The notes under the pieces were generated by a model, which was given only the letters and a program-made list of their open reading frames with translations, was not told the DNA's origin and did no database searches. A stretch of DNA of 64,000 nucleotides. Origin: Paenibacillus sp. LHD-38. GTDB taxonomy: Bacteria; Bacillota; Bacilli; Paenibacillales; Paenibacillaceae. Below are positions 36,225 to 44,746 of this stretch, in pieces (the first letter of the stretch is position 1; each line of letters opens with the position of its first letter). Location: assembly GCF_031157315.1 (NCBI RefSeq), contig NZ_JAVIFU010000005.1, positions 124,001 to 188,000 of the forward strand, written 5' to 3'. A program made the position numbers and the translations under genes.

Positions 36225-38600
36225 CTACATTCTTATCGGAGCTTCCTTCAGCTCTGCGCGGGATTGCAGGTACCGGAAGAAGGCTACCGATGCTTCGCCG
36301 CGCGTCACCTGTTTCTTAGGCAGAAACTTGCCGTCTGCGAGGCTCATGATTTTCAGACCGACGACGATAGCCGCCTGACCCTTATGCTCAATTTGCGCAG
36401 AGTCTTTGAATGTCGCTTTAAAAATATGATCGTAATTCGCAAGCGCATTATAACCTAAAGCGCGCACGATCAGTTCAGCCATCTCGTCACGTGATACTTT
36501 GCCGCTCGGATTAAAAGAGCCGTCGCCCACATCGATTAGATTTTGCTCCAACGCGGACTCAACATATACGAAATAGCTGGAATCAGCAGCTACATCGTTA
36601 AATGAAGCCTTGGCTTCTAAGCGATCGGCAGAACCGTAGAGCGGCGATTGGCCGCTGCTTCTTGCGAGCACCAGCATCTTGATCAGCTCGCCGCGAGTGA
36701 TCGGCTCATTCGGGCGCACCTCGCCATTTTTGACATCGAGCGCTTTATAGGCAACCATCAATTCCAATTGGCGCTGCGCCCAGTGCCCTTCGATATCCTT
36801 TGCCTTCGGCTTCTCCAGCTGCGTGGCCTCACCGGTTTCCCTATTGCGCCAGCCGCCCGTCTCCGCATCCAGAAATACCGATTCATCGATCAGACGAGGC
36901 ACCAGCTGGTATACAAGCTCTGCTTCTGTCTGCGTCTGGACCTCATCGCCATTGATTTCGCCCGAAGCCACCATCAGGTTATATTTCTCGATTGGAATCG
37001 GCTGTCCGTTCCAAGAAAACTGCTGAACAAGCCGGTACGTAAGCTGCGTGCGGTAGTAATTCAACCAGCTCGCAACTGCCTGCTCCTTTTTGATCAATGC
37101 CGGCGCCTGAGCAGGATATTCGAAGTTCGATAGGTAAGCATCAAAATTAACCGTTTCTCCCGTACTCGAATCGATCGCAACATTAATGTTGTCATAATTA
37201 ATGACTGCGCCGTGGATTTTGTGAACAAAGCTAAAATAGTACTGACGATTATCCCCTGCGCTAATTCCCTCATACTGTTTGGGATCAGGCTTAACGAAAT
37301 AAAGCTTATCCGTCAGCCAAGGCAATTGCTTCTTCACCGTTTCTACCGCGAGAGCGGAGGCTTGCTCCAGCGACACCTTCGGACTGCCGGCTTGCCCCTG
37401 GTCATTGTACGAATAGATATAGAAGCTGCGCACGGTTCCCGTGCGTCCGTCCACAGAAACTGAGGCTGAGCCAATTTCTTTGCCGTCCTTCTTTATGGAC
37501 CAATTTAAATGCCAGAACGCTTCCACCATGCCTGTGCTCTCATTTATTTGTTCGCTGTAGTTGGAACCGTTCAATTCAGCATCAGCGGGCAGCTTAAAAG
37601 CAGCCTTAGCCGCATCTGCCGCCTGCTTCTCGGTTACGGCACCCGCTTTAGGAATCTCGCCAAGCGGCTTCTCTGACAGAGGCGTATCAGAAACCGTTCC
37701 CGCCCTGAAAGACGGAAAATTCGCTTGTTCCTTAAGCACGCCCGTTGCAGCATCAATAGCTATAGGCGAAAGTTCATAGCTAAGCAGCGGTTTTCTTTTC
37801 CCCTGTGCATTATAAGGCACGATATAGGTTAGCTGCGGAACCGCTGCGGCACGAAGCTTCTCGCTTGCCTGCACCGCTGTTAGAAGCGCATCGACCTTCG
37901 GAAACTTGATCGTATCATCCCATTGGAGCGAGTACCTGCGAACATGCCCTTCGCTGTCCACCTCAAGCTCTATGTAGTTGTCCACGTAGGGAATATCATT
38001 CACCACTCGGTCATAACGGAGCCTGTGTAGCACCTCGCCCGTCAGCGGAGGAAGAAGCTGCAGTCCGTATTCCGGATTATATTGAATACTGTCTTTGTAT
38101 TTGGCTGCTATGGCGTTAATGAATTTCAGCGCGATTTGCTGCGCGTCATCACGCTCTACCTTAAGCGGATAAGTCGGCTTAGCGGAGGGATTATCGGTGT
38201 AAGAGTTAAATTCGAGCAGCTGCCCGTCATCCGCATGAATACGAACATAAATACTTCCTAAATGCTTGCCGTTAACTTTCTTGACGAAGTCGAGGCCCCA
38301 GGCATTGCGTTTGCCGCCTGCCAGCGTTTCCATTGAAAGGTTAGCCCCTTGCAGCGTATACTCCTTAGGAATGCTGACATACTGCCTGGCCAATGCCTCA
38401 GCCTTCTCCTTCGTAATGGCTACATTAACCGGAGCCGCAAAAGCTTCATCCACCGTATCTCCTCCTGACGCAGACGTAGATACCGCCCCCGCTCCCGCAG
38501 GCCTGCTAACGCTTTCAGCAAATGCCGATGCAGGCAATACACTCATGAGCATCGCTGCGGACAGCATGACCGCAAGCTTTTTGCTGTTCTTTTTCTTCAC
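36225..38600 (-). CDS. Secreted S-layer-homology protein with YcdB/PepSY-type repeats
   Basis: Protein of 791 residues from the GTG at 38600 (GGAGGGTGAAGCA upstream). Signal peptide KKKNSKKLAVMLSAAMLMS to a likely cleavage after ASAFA. Residues about 60-580 hold repeated YcdB/PepSY-like units of the type ITKEKAEALARQYV ... YVRIHADDGQLLEF and VSLEQASALAVETVKKQL ... VAIDSSTGETVNF. Residues about 605-785 carry three SLH domains (each with an ITRGEL/VSRDEM/VTRGEA segment), which attach proteins to pyruvylated wall polymers. PepSY-type units often inhibit or escort proteases; the target here is unknown. Confidence 0.88.
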   Translation of the reverse strand: MKKKNSKKLAVMLSAAMLMSVLPASAFAESVSRPAGAGAVSTSASGGDTVDEAFAAPVNVAITKEKAEALARQYVSIPKEYTLQGANLSMETLAGGKRNAWGLDFVKKVNGKHLGSIYVRIHADDGQLLEFNSYTDNPSAKPTYPLKVERDDAQQIALKFINAIAAKYKDSIQYNPEYGLQLLPPLTGEVLHRLRYDRVVNDIPYVDNYIELEVDSEGHVRRYSLQWDDTIKFPKVDALLTAVQASEKLRAAAVPQLTYIVPYNAQGKRKPLLSYELSPIAIDAATGVLKEQANFPSFRAGTVSDTPLSEKPLGEIPKAGAVTEKQAADAAKAAFKLPADAELNGSNYSEQINESTGMVEAFWHLNWSIKKDGKEIGSASVSVDGRTGTVRSFYIYSYNDQGQAGSPKVSLEQASALAVETVKKQLPWLTDKLYFVKPDPKQYEGISAGDNRQYYFSFVHKIHGAVINYDNINVAIDSSTGETVNFDAYLSNFEYPAQAPALIKKEQAVASWLNYYRTQLTYRLVQQFSWNGQPIPIEKYNLMVASGEINGDEVQTQTEAELVYQLVPRLIDESVFLDAETGGWRNRETGEATQLEKPKAKDIEGHWAQRQLELMVAYKALDVKNGEVRPNEPITRGELIKMLVLARSSGQSPLYGSADRLEAKASFNDVAADSSYFVYVESALEQNLIDVGDGSFNPSGKVSRDEMAELIVRALGYNALANYDHIFKATFKDSAQIEHKGQAAIVVGLKIMSLADGKFLPKKQVTRGEASVAFFRYLQSRAELKEAPIRM

Positions 38601-38678
38601 TGCTTCACCCTCCAATGCTTTTCCAATTTATTCATAAATTAGACGCATCATACATGAAGGAAGTTGCAGGCCATATAA

Positions 38679-38718
38679 AAAAAAGACTGCATCGGATATG
38701 GATCCGACACAGTCTTTC
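38679..38718 (-). terminator. Terminator of the GT39-type gene
   Basis: AAAGACTGCATCGGAT and ATCCGACACAGTCTTT form the arms; the minus strand continues with eight T. Confidence 0.9.
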
Positions 38719-38726
38719 CTTATTCC

Positions 38727-40001
38727 TTATTTCATCGGCTGAGCAATTTTTCCGCGTCCGATCGAAGTCTTGATTTTTTGCAGTAAAAACACGCCTAACC
38801 AGCTCGATAGAATGATAAAAAGCGGCATGACGGTAAAATTGTAACGGTATTCCGGAACGAATACGAGCCGGATCAACGACATAATGATGATGACTACCGC
38901 GAGCATAACCGCTGGGTGTCTCCATCTCCATATTAGGAGCAGCAGCGGTATGAGACTGCCGTATACAATGAATTGATGTACATTATGTCCTTTTGGATAT
39001 ACCGTGTATCCCGGCTGATGCCCAGATCCAAAGAACATCCGATTATACGTATATTCCAGCTTGCCAACCGTATACCACTTCACATATTTCCAGGTTTGCT
39101 GCGAAAAGCCCGCCTTGATTCGTGCCCATGCGTATTCATTTTGCGACATTCCGTTTTGAACGACAATTTTGTCGGTATAATCCTTATTCGGATATGTACC
39201 CGCTTTAAACGGATTCGATTGTGAAGCCGTCAATACAAATTCGTTCAAGGTTACCACATTGCGAATCCACCATGGCAGCATCGTAGCCGACAGGCAAAGA
39301 CCTGTAATGATGCCTAATAAAGCAACTTTTTTGAAAATCGCCCATTTCGACTTCCTCGTATCCATCAGGTCCGTTCTGCGGCTAAACCATCGCTGAAGAA
39401 GAAATACACCGTATAACGGTACAAAAATAGGCAAAAACTCTGCTCTTACAAGCACCGTTAAGCCCAAAAGGACACCGGCAAATGCAGCATCGCGCTTCCG
39501 TTCTGTACGAAAAGCGTAAAGCTGCATGGCCAGATAAGCCATTAAGAAAAATAAGGCGAGTGTTTCCGTGAGCACTGCCCCGGTCGACCAAATAAAGGGA
39601 TGATAAATCGCACCGATGATTATCGACAGCATAGCTACCCATTTATTCCGGGTTGCCAGCATGGCAATAGCATAAATCAAAGCCAATGAAGCAACGCTAA
39701 TAAGCGCCTGAATCCATCTAATAAGCGGGTAAGGCTCTACATGGATCGCATCTGCAATCAAATACACGCCAGTCATAAATAAGGGATAACCCGGTGTCAC
39801 CCTTGCATTCGAAACCTCTTCCTTATAGCCGTAGATCCCTTTGTCCAGCAGTCGATGAACCATCTCATCATAATACTTTGTATCATGCGATACCGTATGC
39901 TTTACGGAAGTAAGAAAATCGGCTCTTAAATAAAAGGCGAACATAAAAATGAGGACGATCGCTATCGTCCAGGTTTTGTTATTTCTAATCCATCCCACCA
40001 A
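38727..40001 (-). CDS. Multi-pass glycosyltransferase, GT39/ArnT-like
   Basis: Protein of 424 residues with about ten membrane segments. The first outer loop has the acidic motif SHDTKYYDEMVHRLL (about residues 38-52), as in lipid-linked sugar transferases of the GT-C fold, and TPGYPLFMTGVYL follows. It probably moves a sugar from a polyprenyl-phosphate donor to an extracytoplasmic acceptor. The TTG start follows GGGGGATATGCGAAA. It is the last gene of a set with a GT2 donor synthase, DUF2304 and an EamA-like protein. Confidence 0.8.
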   Translation of the reverse strand: MVGWIRNNKTWTIAIVLIFMFAFYLRADFLTSVKHTVSHDTKYYDEMVHRLLDKGIYGYKEEVSNARVTPGYPLFMTGVYLIADAIHVEPYPLIRWIQALISVASLALIYAIAMLATRNKWVAMLSIIIGAIYHPFIWSTGAVLTETLALFFLMAYLAMQLYAFRTERKRDAAFAGVLLGLTVLVRAEFLPIFVPLYGVFLLQRWFSRRTDLMDTRKSKWAIFKKVALLGIITGLCLSATMLPWWIRNVVTLNEFVLTASQSNPFKAGTYPNKDYTDKIVVQNGMSQNEYAWARIKAGFSQQTWKYVKWYTVGKLEYTYNRMFFGSGHQPGYTVYPKGHNVHQFIVYGSLIPLLLLIWRWRHPAVMLAVVIIIMSLIRLVFVPEYRYNFTVMPLFIILSSWLGVFLLQKIKTSIGRGKIAQPMK

Positions 40002-40033
40002 TTTCGCATATCCCCCTCAATGCTGAATGCGGC

Positions 40034-40378
40034 CTATTTCCAAGCGAGTACGATTACGCCCGCCAAGATAATTGCGGCACCAATCCAGCGCTGCAGCGGT
40101 ACCGATTCGTGAAATATAAATACAGCTGCAACAAGCGCAATGACGTACGCCAAGCTTTGCAGCGGATAAGCTAAACTAAGCGGCAGCTTCTTGAGAACGT
40201 ATAACCACAAAACCGTCGCGATGCCGTACAAAACAAGCCCCGACCAAATATGGGGCGACCAGAGCAGCGATACCCAAGTATCGCCTTTCGCCGTATCCAT
40301 CTTGTTCATTCCTGTTTTCCACAATAATTGACCTGAAACGAGCAGCAAAATATTAAGAAACAATATAATATATGCCAT
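40034..40378 (-). CDS. EamA/SMR-like four-helix membrane protein
   Basis: Protein of 114 residues with four membrane helices. SLAYPLQSLAYVIALVAAV and FHESVPLQRWIGAAIILAGV resemble ArnE/ArnF-type undecaprenyl-sugar flippase subunits and other short EamA proteins. In this context a lipid-linked sugar flippase is likely (inference). Its ATG overlaps the stop of the DUF2304 gene (TAATG). Confidence 0.75.
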   Translation of the reverse strand: MAYIILFLNILLLVSGQLLWKTGMNKMDTAKGDTWVSLLWSPHIWSGLVLYGIATVLWLYVLKKLPLSLAYPLQSLAYVIALVAAVFIFHESVPLQRWIGAAIILAGVIVLAWK

Positions 40379-40722
40379 TATGAATCCGACCTTTTGCGTT
40401 CATGCAATTCGTGATGCAATATTCCAAGCTCTTGCGTGAGCCGAATAACCTTCTCCGACAATTTCGATACGATAACCGTAAGATGCAGGATAAGTGCGAT
40501 GCAGAACAAAATACCAACCAAAAATAACAGCGCCGGTGCATAATCGATACCAATTGCATCTGCCATTGCATCAATGATCTGTACGCGAACGGATAAAATA
40601 AGCATTACCACGCCAAACAACAGCCAAAGCATCGAATACTGCTCGCGCAGCAATCTCCGGTTAATCAACATAATCAGTACAAACAAAAAACCTACACTTG
40701 TGATAATCCACAAGGCTTGCAT
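40378..40722 (-). CDS. DUF2304 domain membrane protein
   Basis: Protein of 114 residues with three hydrophobic helices and a C-terminal basic/acidic coiled coil (about residues 85-114). REQYSMLWLLFGVVMLIL and the LHLTVIVSKLSEKVIRLTQE region match DUF2304. Such genes commonly sit beside GT2 polyprenyl-phosphate sugar synthases; function unknown. It overlaps the EamA-like gene by one base. Confidence 0.8.
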   Translation of the reverse strand: MQALWIITSVGFLFVLIMLINRRLLREQYSMLWLLFGVVMLILSVRVQIIDAMADAIGIDYAPALLFLVGILFCIALILHLTVIVSKLSEKVIRLTQELGILHHELHERKRSDS

Positions 40723-40792
40723 GGTGTATCCTCCTTCAAGCGATCACGAACTCTTATTTGTAGCAAAAAATAATCGAAGCCTGCCCTTGCTT

Positions 40793-41563
40793 CTAAGATT
40801 GAACCTCAGCCGGCTTGGTTGCCTTCAGGCTGCGTATAAACAACGCCAGCGTAACCTTAATCATATAATACACAGAACGCATGGCATTTATTGATGATGT
40901 CCCGCCCGTACGTGCTTCCATGACAACCGCAACCTCGCTCGTACGCAAACCGCTGCGATGGATCAACACAATGGAATCCACCTCTGGATAGTCCGTTGCG
41001 TAATCGCTTTGAAATACCGAAATCGCCCGTTTGTTGGCCGCACGGAAGCCTGATGTTACGTCAAGCACACGCTTATGCGTCATCGCGCTGACTATGGTAG
41101 ACAAAATTTTGATGCCGGCTCTCCGTGACGCCGAAGAGAGAAACCCCGTTTGCTCTATAAAACGCGAGCCAATCGCCAAGTCGGCTTTCCCGCTAAGCAC
41201 CGGGTCCAATATGAGATGAAGCTGTTCTGCTTTATGCTGCCCGTCTCCGTCCACTTGTACGGCAACATCATATCCATAGCGGTAAGCATAACGATATCCG
41301 GTCTGCATCGCGCCGCCAATACCCAGATTAGTCGGAAGTGTCACAACAGCCGCACCGTTCGCTTCAGCTACCTCGCGAGTCCGGTCCTTCGAGCCGTCAT
41401 TGATGACCAAGATATGAGCAGACGGGCAATGAGTCTTCACATCACAGATCACATGGCTTATGCTGTGCTCTTCGTTGTAAGCCGGAATAATGATCAATAT
41501 TTTTGAAGACGTCAACCCTTGCCGCAGAGACTCTCCGGTTACCGTGCTGTCCTTTTTCGTCAT
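40793..41563 (-). CDS. GT2 family glycosyltransferase, polyprenyl-phosphate sugar synthase-like
   Basis: Protein of 256 residues from the ATG at 41563. IIIPAYNEEHSISHVI, VINDGSKDRT (about residues 55-64) and VQVDGDGQHKAEQL (DxD-type, about residues 101-114) are the GT2/DPM1-type donor-binding motifs. Two weak hydrophobic C-terminal stretches are present. It likely charges a polyprenyl phosphate with a sugar that the flippase-like and GT39-like proteins then use. First gene of this four-gene set. Confidence 0.85.
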   Translation of the reverse strand: MTKKDSTVTGESLRQGLTSSKILIIIPAYNEEHSISHVICDVKTHCPSAHILVINDGSKDRTREVAEANGAAVVTLPTNLGIGGAMQTGYRYAYRYGYDVAVQVDGDGQHKAEQLHLILDPVLSGKADLAIGSRFIEQTGFLSSASRRAGIKILSTIVSAMTHKRVLDVTSGFRAANKRAISVFQSDYATDYPEVDSIVLIHRSGLRTSEVAVVMEARTGGTSSINAMRSVYYMIKVTLALFIRSLKATKPAEVQS

Positions 41564-41769
41564 GACTGCGTTCACTCCATCACCACTCCATAAATCAAAG
41601 TTTGGGCACGCCAATGCGCACAATTAGATCAATTCTACTAATATCTCTATTAGAAAGCAACAGAAACGATTGTGAAAATGTGTAAAAAATGTGCATTTTC
41701 CGCTGTTTTCCTATCCATTAGATGCTTAATATAGCAATTTATGTTTACTAGAGATACAGCAGGATCATT

Positions 41770-41821
41770 AAAAAAATATCGCCTGGTGAGCAGCCTTAGA
41801 CTGATACCAGACGATATTTAG
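41770..41821 (-). terminator. Terminator of trxA
   Basis: AAATATCGCCTGGT and its imperfect complement ACCAGACGATATTT enclose a long loop; the minus strand ends in seven T. Confidence 0.8.
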
Positions 41822-41846
41822 ACGTTTCTTCATTATAAAAAGTTGC

Positions 41847-42158
41847 TTACATTTGACCGGAGATTTTTGCTTTCAAAGCGTCTTTGCTTTGAACGCCGAC
41901 CATTTTGTCAACGGGTTGACCGTCTTTGAACAAAATCAATGTCGGAATGCTCATTACGCCAAATTGGGAAGCAAGCTCAGGCTGCTCATCCACGTTAATT
42001 TTTGCGATTACAGCTTGGCCTTCCAGCTCAGTTGCAAGCTCCTCAACAATTGGAAGCTGCATTTTGCAAGGTCCGCACCAAGGTGCCCAGAAATCTACCA
42101 GGGAAACGCCGTTTTGAATGCTCTCGTTAAAGTTTTCTTTTGTCAATGCTACTGCCAT
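41847..42158 (-). CDS. trxA: Thioredoxin
   Basis: Protein of 103 residues from the ATG at 42158 (GAGAGG upstream; longer start less likely). The active site is FWAPWCGPCKMQLP (Cys29 and Cys32), and the cis-proline loop is MSIPTLILF. It is a cytoplasmic disulfide reductant. After CGPCK the usual M-I/A-P becomes MQLP, a mild variation. It lies 76 bases after an Rrf2 regulator gene, suggesting a regulated, possibly secondary thioredoxin. Confidence 0.93.
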   Translation of the reverse strand: MAVALTKENFNESIQNGVSLVDFWAPWCGPCKMQLPIVEELATELEGQAVIAKINVDEQPELASQFGVMSIPTLILFKDGQPVDKMVGVQSKDALKAKISGQM

Positions 42159-42234
42159 TTCAATCATCCTCTCCAAACAATAATGTGTATGATAAAGGGA
42201 ATACCCGTCTCACCGCTTATTGAAACGTCATTTG

Positions 42235-42654
42235 CTATCCGCAAGCATGAATTTGTTTCAACACATCCTGAATCGTTATCGCGCTAAAATGGCTTTCCAG
42301 CTGTTTCTCTGCCGTGCAAAATATACCGAACATCACTTGATTCATATTCGATCCAACGACACAATCCATCTCTGGATTGCCCGAGCACCAGCTCGGAATG
42401 AGCGAGCCTTGTGCCATCACTCGATAGATGTCAGCAAGTGTTACCACATTGGGATCAATCGTCAGCCTGTAGCCTCCGCCTGAGCCTTCGCGGGTATCCA
42501 CATATCCACTGCGGCGCAAACCACCCATTACCTTGCGAACACGAGCAGAGTGCGTACCGACGTTCTCGGCAATCATATCGCTGCTAGCCATTCGTTCTGG
42601 TAAATAAGCCAAGTAAACGAGACTGTGTACGGCAATCGTAAATTCGCTGTTCAC
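42235..42654 (-). CDS. Rrf2 family transcriptional regulator
   Basis: Protein of 139 residues. The N-terminal winged helix (MNSEFTIAVHSLVYLAYLP, KVMGGLRRSGYVDTREGSGG with the wing GGGYRL) matches Rrf2. Three Cys residues (WCSGNPEMDC and IFC) lie where iron-sulfur or thiol-sensing Rrf2 proteins carry ligands; a fourth Cys is at the C-terminus. Its own promoter overlaps an inverted repeat. It probably controls itself and trxA in response to thiol or nitrosative stress (inference). Confidence 0.88.
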   Translation of the reverse strand: MNSEFTIAVHSLVYLAYLPERMASSDMIAENVGTHSARVRKVMGGLRRSGYVDTREGSGGGYRLTIDPNVVTLADIYRVMAQGSLIPSWCSGNPEMDCVVGSNMNQVMFGIFCTAEKQLESHFSAITIQDVLKQIHACG

Positions 42655-42678
42655 TGTTTATGGGCCTCCCTGCTTCGT

Positions 42679-42713
42679 ACTGTAATTTTATCAGTTACAG
42701 TTAAGTTTGTCAA
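42679..42713 (-). promoter_or_regulatory. Sigma-A promoter overlapped by an Rrf2-type operator
   Basis: Minus strand: TTGACA (42708-42713), a 17-base spacer, TAAAAT (42685-42690). The inverted repeat ACTGTAA (42679-42685) and TTACAGT (42695-42701) spans the -10 box, so binding would block the polymerase. Confidence 0.75.
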
Positions 42714-42941
42714 TAGACAGGCCGCCAAATCACTTTCTTAGCATACGGAAGGAATGATCTCGTTATCCCCGCTCAATTTTTGGATAGCGCCGCAAGTATT
42801 TTTTTGCCTATTGTCATGTTTGTGCGTTCTCTCCGAATAAATATGAATTGTGCCCCCTTATTCGGTTTAGCCGACCTAGCCGATAGGCACATGCTTCCTA
42901 AACTAGTTTTACTTTGTAAAACTTTAAGGAGGTGACGCAAA

Positions 42942-43151
42942 ATGGCATTATTTTGGAATCGATGGATACCCGTTCGTACGGAGGGGGGTTCTAGATCGGA
43001 GTTGATTGACCGATTGGAGGCCCATTTCAAAGCCAATGGACTGAAATCCAAAATTACCATTGAAGGCAATTCCTTGAGACGGATTCATGTGCTTAAGAAG
43101 GATGCCGATCTCGCCAAGGTGCTGCTGGATGCTTTTGACGAGGAGCATTAA
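42942..43151 (+). CDS. Small conserved-looking protein of 69 residues
   Basis: A very strong AAGGAGGTGACG precedes the ATG by seven bases, and a strong terminator follows. The middle reads ELIDRLEAHFKANGLKSKIT, then EGNSLRRIHVLKKDADLAKV. The layout recalls DUF2007-like small proteins, but this is not certain. It is divergent from the Rrf2-trxA pair. Confidence 0.75.
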   Translation: MALFWNRWIPVRTEGGSRSELIDRLEAHFKANGLKSKITIEGNSLRRIHVLKKDADLAKVLLDAFDEEH

Positions 43152-43171
43152 CACGGTACGGCAGCGTTACT

Positions 43172-43208
43172 CCAAGCAGCGGCATTCTTAGCGGATGCCG
43201 CTGCTTGG
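43172..43208. terminator. Bidirectional terminator
   Basis: CCAAGCAGCGGCAT (43172-43185) and ATGCCGCTGCTTGG (43195-43208) are perfect arms between two converging genes. T-runs are short. Confidence 0.75.
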
Positions 43209-43216
43209 CTCCCTTG

Positions 43217-43897
43217 TTAGGACGAGCGTCCGATGACTGAAGAGTTTCTCATCCATCGGTAGCCTTTGCGAACGCCGTTCAGCACCCATTCGGGCACAGG
43301 GATCGCCTTCTTGGACAGAAAGGGCATGTAAATTTTATTGTAGGCTTTTTTCAAATCCTCCCACATCGTACACGGCTCTTCCTTCAAAAAATCGGAAATA
43401 TCAAGGACGATGCCGCGTCCATCCTTTACCATGACATTTTTGCCATGCACATCATGCGGGTGGAGGCCCCGGGACCGGGCATAATCGAGTGCTTCATCGA
43501 TATCCTGAATCACCTTTTCGGGAATAACGACTCCATCAATGATGCATTGATACAGTGTTTTTCCTTTCAGCCGTTTCAAGATCAAATAATAATGCCCGTT
43601 ATGCTCGCCGGCGTGATAACACATCGAATAGGCAGGATGGCTGCCAATCCGCTTATAAACCTCGCATTCGCTCTCCCAACCCTCGCGGCCGGGCGCGTAT
43701 ACCTTTACAGCAATATCCGAATAATCGCGGTGCGTAAATACACCCGCATAATTGCCAGCGCCCAGAAGCTTCCAGCCTTGCGGGGTCTCGTCCACACGGA
43801 TCGGATCCGCAGGGTCGATACTGCCCAGAACAAGCTCGGAAAGCAGAGTCTTCTTCATTAGCCCGATAAATGACTCCAACTGCTTCTCATCCATCAT
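43217..43897 (-). CDS. Protein kinase-like protein
   Basis: Protein of 226 residues from the ATG at 43897 (GAGGG upstream). GAGNYAGVFTHRDYSDIAVKVY gives a nucleotide loop and Lys (about residues 44-65), shown here only in part as GAGNYAGVF and IAVKVY. LHPHDVHGKNVMVKDG is the catalytic loop (H-x-D-x4-N), and the metal-binding DFG position reads DIS. The fold is that of serine/threonine or small-molecule kinases; the substrate is unknown. The C-terminal 40 residues are basic. It is a lone gene. Confidence 0.78.
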   Translation of the reverse strand: MMDEKQLESFIGLMKKTLLSELVLGSIDPADPIRVDETPQGWKLLGAGNYAGVFTHRDYSDIAVKVYAPGREGWESECEVYKRIGSHPAYSMCYHAGEHNGHYYLILKRLKGKTLYQCIIDGVVIPEKVIQDIDEALDYARSRGLHPHDVHGKNVMVKDGRGIVLDISDFLKEEPCTMWEDLKKAYNKIYMPFLSKKAIPVPEWVLNGVRKGYRWMRNSSVIGRSS

Positions 43898-43966
43898 GAG
43901 TGTTCCCTCTTTCTTTATCCACGAACAATGTTTTCTTTCATTGTAAGACCCCCCGCCATAAAAATA

Positions 43967-44008
43967 AAGACCATGACAGAAAGCTCTCCAGCTCTCCATC
44001 ACGGTCTT
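43967..44008 (-). terminator. Terminator of the SMR operon
   Basis: AAGACCATGA (43967-43976) and TCACGGTCTT (43999-44008) form the arms; the minus-strand tail is TATTTTTA. Confidence 0.75.
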
Positions 44009-44025
44009 ATGCTATTTCACGAGAC

Positions 44026-44349
44026 TTAATGGCCTCCGCTTACGACCTTTAATCCAATAACTCCCGAAATAATCATCGATAAAAACAACAATTTACGCCA
44101 ATCCCGGGATTCTCGGAAAATAAACATCCCGAGCATAACGCTGCCGATCGAGCCGATTCCCGTCCATATGCCGTATGCGGTGCTGATCGGGATGGTCTGA
44201 AGCGCCTTGGACAAGAAGAAAAAGCTGACAATGCCTGCGCCAATTGCCCCTACCGTTCCTTTCCAGCGTTTAAAACCGTCAGACAATTTCATAAACGTTA
44301 CGCCGCCGACTTCCCCTAATCCGGAAATAATTAAGAAGACCCAAGCCAT
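44026..44349 (-). CDS. SMR family efflux subunit (second of pair)
   Basis: Protein of 107 residues with four membrane helices. The essential Glu lies in ISGLGEVGGVTFMK, and TAYGIWTGIGSIGSVMLG is the SMR dimer signature. The Trp near the Glu, usual in Gdx-type members, is missing, as is common in one partner of a heterodimer such as YkkCD or YvdRS. It follows the other SMR gene by one base. Confidence 0.9.
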   Translation of the reverse strand: MAWVFLIISGLGEVGGVTFMKLSDGFKRWKGTVGAIGAGIVSFFFLSKALQTIPISTAYGIWTGIGSIGSVMLGMFIFRESRDWRKLLFLSMIISGVIGLKVVSGGH

Positions 44350-44350
44350 A

Positions 44351-44740
44351 TTAAGATCCCACCTTTTCTCGCTCTACGTGGACTGCGCTTGACCGACTCG
44401 CTTCAGCCTCGGATGCAGGCTTTTCCTTCGACACCAGCTTCAGCCCGACGATGCCGCCGACAAGCAAAGCAATAAAAAATAAACGCCAGAAATCAGTCGG
44501 CTCATCCAAAATCAGAATACCCGCTACAACAGTGCCCACCGTACCGATCCCCGTAAACATAGCGTACGCAACGCCAATTTCAATCGTACGCATCGCGCGG
44601 GCAAACAGCATAAAGCTGGCTGCGAGCAGCACGACCGTAATAATACTGGGCACAAGCTGCGTAAAGCCCTCCGAATATTTAAGGCCAAACGTCCAGCCTA
44701 CTTCAAGAAATCCAGCCAACAATAAAAATACCCACTGCAT
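44351..44740 (-). CDS. SMR family efflux subunit (first of pair, SugE/Gdx-like)
   Basis: Protein of 129 residues. LAGFLEVGWTFGLKYSEGF has the Glu and Trp arrangement of SugE/Gdx guanidinium exporters, and AYAMFTGIGTVGTVVAG follows. A charged C-terminal tail of 25 residues extends beyond the usual length of about 105. It pairs with the next gene and is controlled by the adjacent TetR protein (inference). Confidence 0.9.
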   Translation of the reverse strand: MQWVFLLLAGFLEVGWTFGLKYSEGFTQLVPSIITVVLLAASFMLFARAMRTIEIGVAYAMFTGIGTVGTVVAGILILDEPTDFWRLFFIALLVGGIVGLKLVSKEKPASEAEASRSSAVHVEREKVGS

Positions 44741-44746
44741 GCTTAT

